64,000 bases of DNA. Source: Parashewanella spongiae. GTDB lineage: Bacteria > Pseudomonadota > Gammaproteobacteria > Enterobacterales > Shewanellaceae. Shown here in pieces: positions 8,716 to 16,785 of this stretch. The notes under the pieces are model-generated. The model was given only the letters and a program-made list of their open reading frames with translations, was not told the origin of the DNA and made no database searches. The DNA is taken from positions 62,001-126,000 of the forward strand of contig NZ_CP037952.1 in assembly GCF_004358345.1 (NCBI RefSeq), given 5' to 3'. Every line of letters begins with the position of its first letter. Within the stretch, counting starts at the first letter, position 1. Both the position numbers and the translations under genes were made by a program.

Positions 8716-9689
8716 TGAAATCATCTAATCAATTAAAACACGTTAATCAAAGTAAATTGCCCATATCAGGGCGTATCGTGATATTTTTTATCCGTCATGT
8801 TCAACAAGCCATGGCTAGTGTCGGTGAATTGTGGCGACACCCATTATCATCATTGATGACCATTGCCGTCTTGGGGGTCAGTTTAAGCTTGCCAGCCACC
8901 TTACAAGTATTAGTGAAAAACGCCGAAGTCGTGACTCGTTCATGGGATGATGCGGCGCAAATTTCGTTGTTTGTTAAAGTGGGCCGAAGTGAGCAATCTA
9001 TTCAAAGTTTACTGGCAAGAATTAAGACTTATTCAGAAGTGGATGAAGTACATTACATTAACCGTACAGAAGCACTAGAAGAGTTCCAGCAGTTGTCTGG
9101 GTTTGGTGATGCACTGGCTTATCTCGATGAAAACCCATTGCCTGCTGTGATAACTGTGACTCCAACAATCAGTATTTCGAATCCATCACGAGCAAGAAAT
9201 TTATTATTAAAATTAGAACAAGAACCTGAAGTCAATTTTGGACGATTAGACATTGAGTGGCTTGAGCGCTTACAGGCATTGGTTAGTGTGTTTCAGCACG
9301 GGGTATTTTCGATTGCCGTATTATTGATTGTGGCCGTGGTATTGGTGATAGGAAATACCATACGTCTTGCGATTATTAATCGCCGCAGCGAAATAAAAAT
9401 AATGAAATTGATCGGTGCTACTGAGTCCTTTATTCAGAGGCCTTTTCTGTATACGGGAATGTGGTATGGAATTATTGCAGGGATATTTGCTGGGATAATT
9501 GTAAATTTTATTGTGTGGTACCTTGATGGCGCTTTATTGGAACTGCTTGAATTATATGAAACCAAAGGGTCATTGCAGTCACTATCCTTGGATGAGATAA
9601 TTTTTTTAGTGGGTTTTGCATCGTTTTTGGGTTGGATCGGGTCTTATATTTCGGTGAAACAACATTTAAGAGCCATCGAACCAACGTAA
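8715..9689 (+). CDS. ftsX: Cell-division ABC transporter permease FtsX
   Basis: This is the membrane partner of FtsE, 324 residues long and typical of the family. It has a cytosolic N-terminus and a first TM segment around LMTIAVLGVSLSLPATLQVL. A large periplasmic loop follows (SLFVKVGRSEQSI to LDIEWLERL), which in the family contacts EnvC-type activators. Three C-terminal TM segments complete the permease (VLLIVAVVLVIGNTIRLAI, the segment around GIIAGIFAGIIV, and IIFLVGFASFLGWIGSYI). It ends 451 bases before rpoH, and the gap is filled with repeats. Confidence 0.95.
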   Translation: MKSSNQLKHVNQSKLPISGRIVIFFIRHVQQAMASVGELWRHPLSSLMTIAVLGVSLSLPATLQVLVKNAEVVTRSWDDAAQISLFVKVGRSEQSIQSLLARIKTYSEVDEVHYINRTEALEEFQQLSGFGDALAYLDENPLPAVITVTPTISISNPSRARNLLLKLEQEPEVNFGRLDIEWLERLQALVSVFQHGVFSIAVLLIVAVVLVIGNTIRLAIINRRSEIKIMKLIGATESFIQRPFLYTGMWYGIIAGIFAGIIVNFIVWYLDGALLELLELYETKGSLQSLSLDEIIFLVGFASFLGWIGSYISVKQHLRAIEPT

Positions 9690-9699
9690 GGGAACTAGT

Positions 9700-9957
9700 A
9701 ATTTAGAAAGTACCAATCTTTGTACCAGCGAAGGCAGGTATCCAGTGACTTTCTATAGGAAAAAGCAAAGGCACTAGGGTCTGTTGATCTTTCGTGATTG
9801 TTTTTGCAGCGATAAATTGGCTATTTTATGCAAGGTAGAGTTTGTGAGGTTTGGTTATTATCGACATACAGAACTGTCGTTACTTCGTTTCCAGCCTGCA
9901 TTGGATTGACGTGAACTCATCGGTATACTTTTTTCCGCAACTTTCCTAAACAGAAAT
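9700..9957 (+). repeat. Family A repeat interrupted by a piece of family B
   Basis: The outer parts (GTACCAATCTTTGT... and GAACTCATCGGTATAC...CGCAACTTTCC) match the family A repeat at 40104-40240. Between GCACTA and CCAGCCTGC lies a 116-base segment (9777-9892). It matches the last part of the family B elements in reverse complement, starting GGGTCTGTTGATCTTTC. So a truncated B copy sits in an A copy between ftsX and rpoH. Confidence 0.75.
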
Positions 9958-10043
9958 TAATGATTAAGTATTTCCTACTAAAGTTGGTTTGCGAACTGAT
10001 AAAAGTTACAAGATAATATACATAAGATATAAACTCACAATTG

Positions 10044-10072
10044 TTGACATATTTTGTCAATTAGTGAATAGT
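10044..10072 (+). promoter_or_regulatory. Candidate sigma-70 promoter for rpoH
   Basis: TTGACA at 10044-10049 is followed, after 17 bases, by AATAGT at 10067-10072, about 70 bases before the rpoH start. The -35 is perfect and the -10 is weak (4 of 6). The -35 is also one arm of the inverted repeat TTGACATATTTTGTCAA. Other rpoH promoters may lie in the same gap. Confidence 0.4.
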
Positions 10073-10140
10073 GCTAAATCGTTCGATAATCAACCTGATG
10101 ATAATCGAGTAAAAAACAGTAGTTATAAGTAGGAGAGTAA

Positions 10141-10998
10141 ATGGCCCTTCAAACGCAATCAATGACTATGATGGTTCCTAACGGAGGCAGCAGTCTTGAA
10201 GCTTATATACAGTCAGTCGCCAGCATTAATATGTTGGATGCCGAAACTGAACATGAGTTAGCGAAGCGTCTACATGAAACTGGTGACTTACAAGCAGCGA
10301 AAAAACTGATTATGTCGCACCTACGCTTTGTGGTTCATGTCGCTAAAGGTTATGCCGGTTACGGTTTGGCTCAAGCGGACTTGATCCAAGAAGGCAACAT
10401 CGGCTTAATGAAAGCCGTAAAACGATTTGATCCAAGTGTCGGCGTAAGATTAGTATCGTTCGCAGTGCATTGGATAAAAGCGGAAATTCATGAATACGTT
10501 TTGAAAAACTGGCGTATTGTGAAAGTCGCAACCACAAAAGCACAGCGTAAGTTGTTTTTTAATTTACGAAAAGCAAAAAAGCGTTTAGGTTGGTTCAGCG
10601 ATGAAGAAGTCTCTATGGTGGCTGAAAACCTAGGCGTATCAAAGGATGATGTGACCGAAATGGAATCGCGCATGGCCGCGCAAGATCCAGCTTTTGATAT
10701 TCTTAATGATAGTGATGACGAAAAAGACTATGCACCCATGCATTTTCTTGAAGATCACTCTTCAGATCTTGCTAGTAATGTTGAGCAAGACAATTGGGAA
10801 TTCAACGCGAATTCTCGTTTATTGTCAGCCATAAAAACCTTGGATGAACGTAGTCAACATATTTTGCAAGCCCGTTGGTTAGATGATGATAAAACCACAT
10901 TGCAAGATTTAGCCTCGATTTACCAAGTGTCAGCAGAGCGTATTCGTCAATTAGAAAAAAATGCAATGAATAAACTGAAGAATTGCTTGCAAAGCTGA
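10141..10998 (+). CDS. rpoH: RNA polymerase heat-shock sigma factor RpoH (sigma-32)
   Basis: RpoH directs transcription of heat-shock genes. The 285-residue length is normal. Region 1.2/2.1 contains [17 protein letters not shown], and region 2.2 is [18 protein letters not shown]. The RpoH box [19 protein letters not shown] is diagnostic. Region 4 ends in the helix-turn-helix [20 protein letters not shown]. An AGGAGAGTAA precedes the ATG. It ends 29 bases before a strong intrinsic terminator and lies in the conserved ftsYEX-rpoH order. Confidence 0.97.
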   Translation: MALQTQSMTMMVPNGGSSLEAYIQSVASINMLDAETEHELAKRLHETGDLQAAKKLIMSHLRFVVHVAKGYAGYGLAQADLIQEGNIGLMKAVKRFDPSVGVRLVSFAVHWIKAEIHEYVLKNWRIVKVATTKAQRKLFFNLRKAKKRLGWFSDEEVSMVAENLGVSKDDVTEMESRMAAQDPAFDILNDSDDEKDYAPMHFLEDHSSDLASNVEQDNWEFNANSRLLSAIKTLDERSQHILQARWLDDDKTTLQDLASIYQVSAERIRQLEKNAMNKLKNCLQS

Positions 10999-11027
10999 AA
11001 TGTTTAACGATTTTATCGTTTGATTAA

Positions 11028-11050
11028 AACCTGCTACGGCAGGTTTTTTT
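11028..11050 (+). terminator. Intrinsic terminator of rpoH
   Basis: A 7-bp perfect stem (AACCTGC/GCAGGTT, loop TACG) is followed by a run of seven Ts. The group II intron-like sequence starts at the end of this T run. Confidence 0.9.
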
Positions 11051-11506
11051 GTTTGCCCAGCGAAGCTGGCAAACCCGACAGGCAGAAAGAAGTCTGTATC
11101 ACCCAGACTGAGAGGAAGATAATCCGAATGGCAAGGGCGTTGTTGGCTAACGGCAAGGTCTGAAGGAAGCCATAGGAAGTTAGAGGTACACAGCGAAAGC
11201 AAACCTGATTCGGCATAATAGAGAGGTAAGCGTGCGAAATAGCGCAACGCCATATACTCAGTCAGCTCTATCATGTGCTTGAGGGTGGGATTTCTAACAG
11301 GGAGCGAGTGCAGTAACTGGGGAAGCCTGACACCTTATCTGGGATAGTCCAGAAGCTTTTATACAAGAGAAAACTCAAGGTAGAAGTTGGTGCGAGGTGG
11401 CCGATGAGCCCGTAGTAGTGAGTAAAATCCAGCCAATGAAAGCCAGTAATGGTGTGGAGGGCAAAACTGGATTGACCAATGACGTAGTTTATTGGCGACA
11501 TCAACA

Positions 11507-11551
11507 GCCAAAAGCCAAAAGCCAAAAGCCAAAAGCCAAAAGCCAAAAGCC
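11507..11551 (+). repeat. 7-bp tandem repeat (GCCAAAA)6 in the intron
   Basis: Six units of GCCAAAA plus a final GCC lie here. The sister intron copy at the equivalent place near 31590 has a single unit. This is a slippage-prone microsatellite, probably in a loop of the intron RNA. Confidence 0.9.
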
Positions 11552-11719
11552 TTAATGTTGGCGAAGGGGTGAAGCTTAATTTAAGTTTGTGATGGACAGG
11601 ATTATTTTTCACAGATACAGAAAATCACAAAAAGATGAGTGAGGCATTTCCGACTGGAGGCATTAGGTATAATGACTCTGGAGACCGAAGCCGTATACGG
11701 GAGTAATTCAGTCATATCA

Positions 11720-11918
11720 ACCTAAAAAAATCAGTTGAACGCTGAGTATATAAGTAACTGTTTGAGCAATAAGATGATTTTATTATCATGGTTTTCACCC
11801 AATGAGTGAAATGCTCTACGCTCACAAGCTTGCTAAAATGGCTGCTATCTGCGTTGTAACTTTTGCAAGTAGAATAACTACTTGCTGCAAGCTACGCCTT
11901 AATATCAGCCATTTTTTT
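11720..11918 (-). repeat. Family D miniature element, truncated, reverse orientation
   Basis: Starting CCTAAAAAAATCAGTTGAAC, this matches the reverse complement of the D copies at 18451-18683 and 58127-58349 and stops short of the outer end at about 11918. It interrupts the intron between its 5' domains and the maturase remnant. Confidence 0.75.
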
Positions 11919-12085
11919 ACGGTAGGCTACACCGCAGACTTAAGCAACTTGGTTATAAGCCACCATTTAAGTTCTAGGATTATGCAATGCCGAATAAATG
12001 GTTTGCAGAGATGGGGCTATACAATCTTGAAGAAGTACGAACGGGCTATGTGCTCAGTACAAAGTAATTGAATAAAATTAAGCAG

Positions 12086-12155
12086 GAGCCGTATACGAGA
12101 CCCGTACGTACGGTTCTGTGAGAGGGATGGGGCACTACGCCTCACCCTACTCGAT
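12086..12155 (+). ncRNA. Group II intron domain V and VI
   Basis: GAGCCGTA and TACGGTTC form the lower helix with the AGC catalytic triad. The upper hairpin ACG...CGT closes a small loop. The next hairpin, GGGATGGGGC...GCCTCACCC, ends CTACTCGAT, as in domain VI and the 3' splice site. GAGCCGTAT...GTACGGTTCTGTGAGAGGG is the classic 3' signature of these introns. Confidence 0.8.
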
Positions 12156-12197
12156 GTGCTTCAAGGATTAATTTTGAGAATTAAATCACCTCAGCTT

Positions 12198-13493
12198 AGG
12201 GATCTAGCATTTAAAAATCTACCGCAACTGAAGTGATTGTAAGATCCCACTTTGGTAATTCACTATTTCTGACTATTTTACTTTCCAATTCTTCTTTTTC
12301 TTTGCTATTGAGCTTGATTCCCTTTGAGTAAACTTTATCAATTAAATTGACTACTGGTCTCATTGCTTTCCATGTCATTGTTTTTGTCCATTCTATTACC
12401 GTTTTGGCTGTACTCAGTAATGTGCCATTCCAATGTCTCTCTAACGATGACCAGACTCGTTCAATCGGGTTATATTTACTATGATATGGCGGGTAGTAGA
12501 CGTTTCGAACCTTTAGTTTCGATTGTTCACTAAACGCTACTAATCTAGACAGGTACTGAGTACAACAGCCGCTATTTTCAGGACCATTATCTGAAAAAAT
12601 AATGAGTTCTTCGACTTCTGGATTTTCACTTTTAACTAAATCCCACCACCACTCAATAGCGTCACAAATGAAGTCACTTGTTTTACTTGAGTTGCCGTAA
12701 AAAACATGAGGTTGAGCATTATCGAGGTTAAGAATTCCGAACGGGATCATTTTCTTTTTTATTTCCATATCATGATCCAACGCTTGAACAGCATCAGCAC
12801 TACGAGATTTACCGTAACGGGAATACTCACCAACATTAACTGTCGCTTTACAGTCGATACTAATACGGATGACTTTTTTATTACCGGTTGTTTCTTTATT
12901 GATTTTGTTTACGTTTTCAAAGATAGCGTCTGTTTGAGGAATTTTTTTTGGGGTTTAGTTTTTTGGACTCGTCGAAGTCTGTATCCCAGTCGATTTAATA
13001 TGTCGTTAATGGTTCTTTCTTTAGGTAACTCTTCAGGTAGCCAGCCTTTTTCTTCAATTAACTTTTTTCTGACGCCTTTCGCTGTAATTCGAGTATAAAC
13101 AAACGTATTTTTAAACTTAGGGTCGGCTTGCGATTCAGGATCTACTAATGCTCTAATATCTATTTCTAATTGAGGTTCACTAATTTCACTTCGAGGTTTT
13201 CCGCCATAGTGTCCGAAACATTCAAACCCAGTTTCTTGTTCATGAAGCCCAAGTGTAACAGCCTTCCGACACCAGCCGAACTCTGTTTCAGTTAAGCGTG
13301 GGCTTCCACAGCAGAAGGTTTTGGATACTTCGGCCATAAAAACTCTTTTTTCCATCCCATGAAGTTTACTGGATGCAAGTTTAATTATCCTTTTGGACTC
13401 ACTAGAAAGGTAAATTGAAGTAGACATTTTGCTGCAACCGTAAATTACACCGTTTGGATTATACGCCGATATAACCTAAGTTGCAGCATCCCT
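12198..13493 (-). mobile_element. ISAzo13-type insertion sequence
   Basis: The element of about 1296 bp is bounded by imperfect inverted ends, AGGGATCTAGCA (left) and AGGGATGCTGCA (right, reverse complement), 9 of 12 identical. TTA stands at both borders and may be a short target duplication. It carries one transposase reading region on the minus strand. Confidence 0.75.
12211..13427 (-). pseudogene. ISAzo13 family transposase in two frames
   Basis: The N-terminal frame (13427 to 12909) encodes 172 residues, and the C-terminal frame (ending at 12211) carries the catalytic part: RISIDCKATVNVGEYSR, IIFSDNGPENSG and YHSKYNPIERVWSSLE, a DDE transposase pattern. The frames meet at an A8 run (T8 at 12942-12949 on the plus strand). 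Re-reading one base there joins KPQKK to IPQTDAIFENVNKINKE, giving about 405 residues. So this is either a one-base deletion in a homopolymer or a -1 slippage site making the full enzyme. The family name comes from recognition of the protein pattern. Confidence 0.8.
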
Positions 13494-13514
13494 TAGTGTA
13501 ACGAAATCAATAAA

Positions 13515-13746
13515 CCTAAATAAATCGGTTGGGAGCGTTCGTATACTCATAAAAAATAACTAATAGCAAGGCATAAATAGCAGCAAGCAGTGGTTTTACT
13601 TACAAAATTTATAACGCAGCTAGCGGTGATTTTGGCAAGTATATGAATGTTGAGCACTCACCTGATGGGTGAATTTGGGTTGTTTAATTTTGTATTTAAC
13701 TTCATTAGATTAAAGTTAAATTGTGCGTTCAACCAATTTATTTAGG
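13515..13746 (+). repeat. Family D miniature element, divergent complete copy
   Basis: Inverted ends are CCTAAATAAATCGGTTG and CAACCAATTTATTTAGG (16 of 17 paired). Direct ATAAA repeats flank both ends. The interior (GCAGCAAGCAGTGG, TAACGCAGCTAGCGG) is a diverged version of the other D copies. No coding potential is seen. Confidence 0.75.
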
Positions 13747-13766
13747 ATAAAGGTTTTATTTAGCTA

Positions 13767-14028
13767 GGGGCTGTTTATCTTTCGTGATTATTTTTGCAGC
13801 GATAAATTGGTCGTTTTATACAAGACAGAGCTTGTGCGGTTTGGTATTCCAAATAAGCAAGCGATAACGCAGTAGAAATGACCAATTTACGCTGTCTTAG
13901 ATGCTTTTGAGCGTTAACTGTTCTGTGTTGTAACTCGTTTACTTAGATGACTAAGCTTCATTGCTTAAGCCTTGAACAGATAAACGCTCAAATAGCACAA
14001 AATTTAATCCTGAAAGATAAACAGCCCC
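13767..14028 (-). repeat. Family B miniature element, 262 bp
   Basis: Inverted ends are GGGGCTGTTTATCTTTC and GAAAGATAAACAGCCCC, a perfect 17-bp match. TA flanks both sides (13765-13766 and 14029-14030). The interior is related to, but shorter than, the 314-bp copies at 18061 and 34630. TA flanks suggest mobilisation by a Tc1/mariner/IS630-type transposase elsewhere in the genome. Confidence 0.8.
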
Positions 14029-14216
14029 TAATATATAAAATCTGTATAAATTCAGCATCTTACTTTGAAACGTTTTTATTCTGGCTAATATTCTTGAATA
14101 GTCTAAAAAATGATTAACCGTTTCAAATGCTTAATAAGTCTATAGTTAAGGTAGATTCGCGAAGAAACTGGCTTACTAAAAGTAATGCGACTTAACGTGT
14201 GAAAAGGTGAAGTGAC

Positions 14217-16184
14217 ATGATACCAAGATCCTCAATGATGAATTCTGCAACTAAAGATTTGACCGAGGTTTTTGCGCCTAGTTTTTCAGATGAATTAAAA
14301 TTTTCATTTGAACTCATCAAAAGAAATTTTTCTGTTACAGAACGAGAAATATTTGACAAGTTATTCGAATCAAATAATTTTCAACAGCTTAAGTTGAGTG
14401 AGCAAGTGTCAACGTTCATAAATGAAGTTAAAAAATTACCGTTGGAACAACAAGAGAAATTCAAGTATCAACTTAATAATGGTGATAAAAATACGTGGAA
14501 GCTTATGATTTCCTACGAAGGAATGAAGGCGTGTTGGTGTGAATTAGAAGTGAGTGATCAAGATGAAGAAAGGGAATACATACAAATAAAACTATTTGCT
14601 GAACAAATAGCATCAACATTAAATCAACTGTGCGCTGATACTTCTGCTCAAACCTTATTCAGTGAGAGAGAGCTTCAACAGCTTGTGTGTAGCATGATTG
14701 AGAATGATGCAAATTTTCCTTTGAGCAAACTAGCCGATAGAAAAACAATGCTTATCTTGTCAGAAGTGGGTGTGTTTGACACAAACCTAGCTGCAATCTG
14801 CTCAGAATATGTAAGTGAACAAAATAAACACATGTCACAAATAGAGCTCGAAAGACAGAAAAAATATGCAGGGAAAGTGAGAGAAAAGCAAAACTTATTA
14901 AATGAGTACGATGATGTCTTTATGGATGAAGTCTCTGTTCATAGTATGAGCCGATCTCGAACAAGCACGATGAACTCATCTAATACATCGAATAGCACCG
15001 GATCGGGGGAGAGCCAAAAGTCTCCTCAAGATCATAATAATGAATCAATTGAGTCACCGTCTTTGGTAAGAAACCCTGTTGGTGAGACTGAAGTGCCAAG
15101 GGGGTGGGAAGACTACGCTGAAAATAGGGAGTTAACAAATCTAACACTCGCGGAAATGGATGCTCAGACACTAAAAAGCCAAGTACAAAGAGCATTAGTT
15201 GCAGTCAACGACTATAAGACATTTGAAGCATTAACCATACAACAAATAGTAAAGGACAATAAGCATATAAGAAAAGGTGAGTTGTTGAGCGCTCTAGATA
15301 ATCATACTTTTTGTTCAGATGCCTTAGTTGATATAACAAGCGGCGGAGCTGAGTCTGCAGAAAAGGAATATTGGAAACATGGATTTTTTTTACGAAAGAG
15401 CAGTAAATCTAGGAGTATGAGGAATTCTGATGATTTATTTAAAGTAACATTTGTGAGGCTTGAAAATAGCGTTGATGAAATGAGTTTATTTGTAAGGAAT
15501 GAAATGCTGTTTTTAAAACGGAACTTTGATGAGACAAGTAGCGATTTTTTTCAAATTGTTGACCGTGCAAGTGCCAAATCTGAAAGCATAGATTCAATCA
15601 ATCAAAATGATGCTGTGAACAACAAAGCGACGCGACAAGAAAGTGTTTCTCATGACGCAAGACAGAAAGCAGAAAGAAAAAAAGTGACTTTAGAAAATAT
15701 TCATAGCAAGAGAAAATTATTACTTGAGAACAAGAGTAAAATAGAAGCCGAACTTGGAAGAAAGGGAAAAACAGAAAAAATACAGCTAGAATCCATTGAG
15801 AATGAATTAGCAATGTTAACCGTTATTGAAGAACGATTAATGAAAAGTTCAGAAGATCTTTCTTCGAAAAAGACAGATATTGCCCCTCGAGACGAAAGAG
15901 CTCAGCTACAACAATGGGCGAAAGGACAACAAAATAAGAATGGGGAAAGAAATCTCGTTGCTGATTTTCAAGTGCTCAAAGTTAACGCTAGATCGCTAAG
16001 GGGTTTTATCCAAACTTTTTATCATCGACAATTGTCAGACATGGTGACAAGCCTTGCCAATAAAAGCTCTCTATTGTTGAAAAAACATCTGCAACACTCT
16101 GAGATTCAAACAGAACTACGACAGGTAAGTGTAGGTAATACGAATTTGTATCAAATATGCTTAAATTGTTTGCTCTTAGCCTAA
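14217..16184 (+). CDS. Orphan 655-residue hydrophilic coiled-coil protein, possible effector
   Basis: I do not recognise a family. There is no signal peptide or membrane segment. The N-terminal third is helical and charged. A low-complexity Ser/Thr/Asn linker (HSMSRSRTSTMNSSNTSNST) lies near residues 240-265. A long charged coiled coil follows at about residues 475-560 (ARQKAERKKVTLENIHSKRK onward), and the end is Leu-rich. AGGTGA lies a few bases before the ATG. Base composition is more AT-rich than its neighbours. It stands alone between mobile elements and the Lrp gene and overlaps the convergent lrp stop by 9 bases. The features are compatible with a secreted host-directed protein or a structural filament protein; function is open. 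Confidence 0.75.
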   Translation: MIPRSSMMNSATKDLTEVFAPSFSDELKFSFELIKRNFSVTEREIFDKLFESNNFQQLKLSEQVSTFINEVKKLPLEQQEKFKYQLNNGDKNTWKLMISYEGMKACWCELEVSDQDEEREYIQIKLFAEQIASTLNQLCADTSAQTLFSERELQQLVCSMIENDANFPLSKLADRKTMLILSEVGVFDTNLAAICSEYVSEQNKHMSQIELERQKKYAGKVREKQNLLNEYDDVFMDEVSVHSMSRSRTSTMNSSNTSNSTGSGESQKSPQDHNNESIESPSLVRNPVGETEVPRGWEDYAENRELTNLTLAEMDAQTLKSQVQRALVAVNDYKTFEALTIQQIVKDNKHIRKGELLSALDNHTFCSDALVDITSGGAESAEKEYWKHGFFLRKSSKSRSMRNSDDLFKVTFVRLENSVDEMSLFVRNEMLFLKRNFDETSSDFFQIVDRASAKSESIDSINQNDAVNNKATRQESVSHDARQKAERKKVTLENIHSKRKLLLENKSKIEAELGRKGKTEKIQLESIENELAMLTVIEERLMKSSEDLSSKKTDIAPRDERAQLQQWAKGQQNKNGERNLVADFQVLKVNARSLRGFIQTFYHRQLSDMVTSLANKSSLLLKKHLQHSEIQTELRQVSVGNTNLYQICLNCLLLA

Positions 16185-16604
16185 ATTATTAATCCACTCA
16201 CTCATCACTACGTGGGTTTTTATCCTCACAATATCGTCTTGCGCATCGATTAACTCGCGAATTTGATGCAAGCGTTTCATCGATGCGGCTTTTACATAGA
16301 CTAACAAATCCATCTCTCCTGAAATACCACGGCAAGTAATGACTTCAGGAATGGCGTGAAACACGTGCATCACTTCAGAGCATCGAGCGCATTGGTGCTG
16401 AATTTCAAAATAAGCCGAAACGCCTTCTTTTTGAGATTCACTGAGCAGCACTTGATAACCGCGGATGATCCCCGATGACTCTAGTTTTTTAATCCGATCT
16501 GAAACCGCACTGCGAGATAAGCTGACTTGCTCAGCAATAAAAGAAACCCTTTGACGTGCATTTTTTCTGAGCAAGTTAATGATTGCTTGGTCGAATTTAT
16601 CCAT
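16176..16604 (-). CDS. Lrp/AsnC family transcriptional regulator
   Basis: This 142-residue regulator has an N-terminal winged helix-turn-helix (IINLLRKNARQRVSFIAEQ, then LSRSAVSDRIKKLESSGII) and a C-terminal RAM domain (EVITCRGISGEMDLLVYV). Members sense amino acids and form octamers on DNA. It is divergent from the YjeH-type exporter with 181 bases between them. Two palindromes in that gap are candidate operators for both genes. I infer that it controls the exporter in response to the exported amino acid. Confidence 0.92.
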   Translation of the reverse strand: MDKFDQAIINLLRKNARQRVSFIAEQVSLSRSAVSDRIKKLESSGIIRGYQVLLSESQKEGVSAYFEIQHQCARCSEVMHVFHAIPEVITCRGISGEMDLLVYVKAASMKRLHQIRELIDAQDDIVRIKTHVVMSEWINNLG

Positions 16605-16671
16605 GACTAATAATGTTAAATTGGCTTACGTGTATAAATAACAGACATTTTGCAGGAATAATATAACAATC

Positions 16672-16708
16672 CCGACATATTGTCGGTGAATGAGCCGAAT
16701 TTGTCGGC
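16672..16708. promoter_or_regulatory. Two palindromes, likely Lrp-type operators
   Basis: CCGACATATTGTCGG (16672-16686) and GCCGAATTTGTCGGC (16694-16708) are both dyads with TCGG arms. Their centres lie 22 bases apart, about two helical turns. They stand in the divergent gap between the regulator and the exporter, where an octameric Lrp protein would bind side by side. Confidence 0.65.
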
Positions 16709-16785
16709 AAGCAGTAGCAGAATGTTCATGCAATACCCTCTATAATTCAGCTTTCTAAATTAGATTAAAAGAGTATCAATAATTA

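Larger units (their letters stand above)
11051..12155 (+). mobile_element. Degenerate group II intron directly behind the rpoH terminator
   Basis: The first about 670 bases (11051-11719) are a highly structured non-coding block repeated almost exactly at 31132-31766. A family D miniature element follows at 11720-11918. The short stretch after it reads RRLKQLGYK, then a stop, then PNKWFAEMGLYNLEEV and a stop, which resembles the C-terminal end of an intron-encoded maturase. Domain V/VI-like sequence closes the unit at 12086-12155. The reverse transcriptase body is missing. Insertion directly after a terminator T run is the habit of group IIC introns. The 5' end reads GTTTG rather than the canonical GTGYG, so the exact boundary and class are uncertain. 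Confidence 0.65.

Noticed and set aside
11802-12071. 89-residue plus-strand frame
   Set aside because: It runs across a family D repeat into the intron's maturase remnant, and its translation has no coherent protein signature. It is not a gene.
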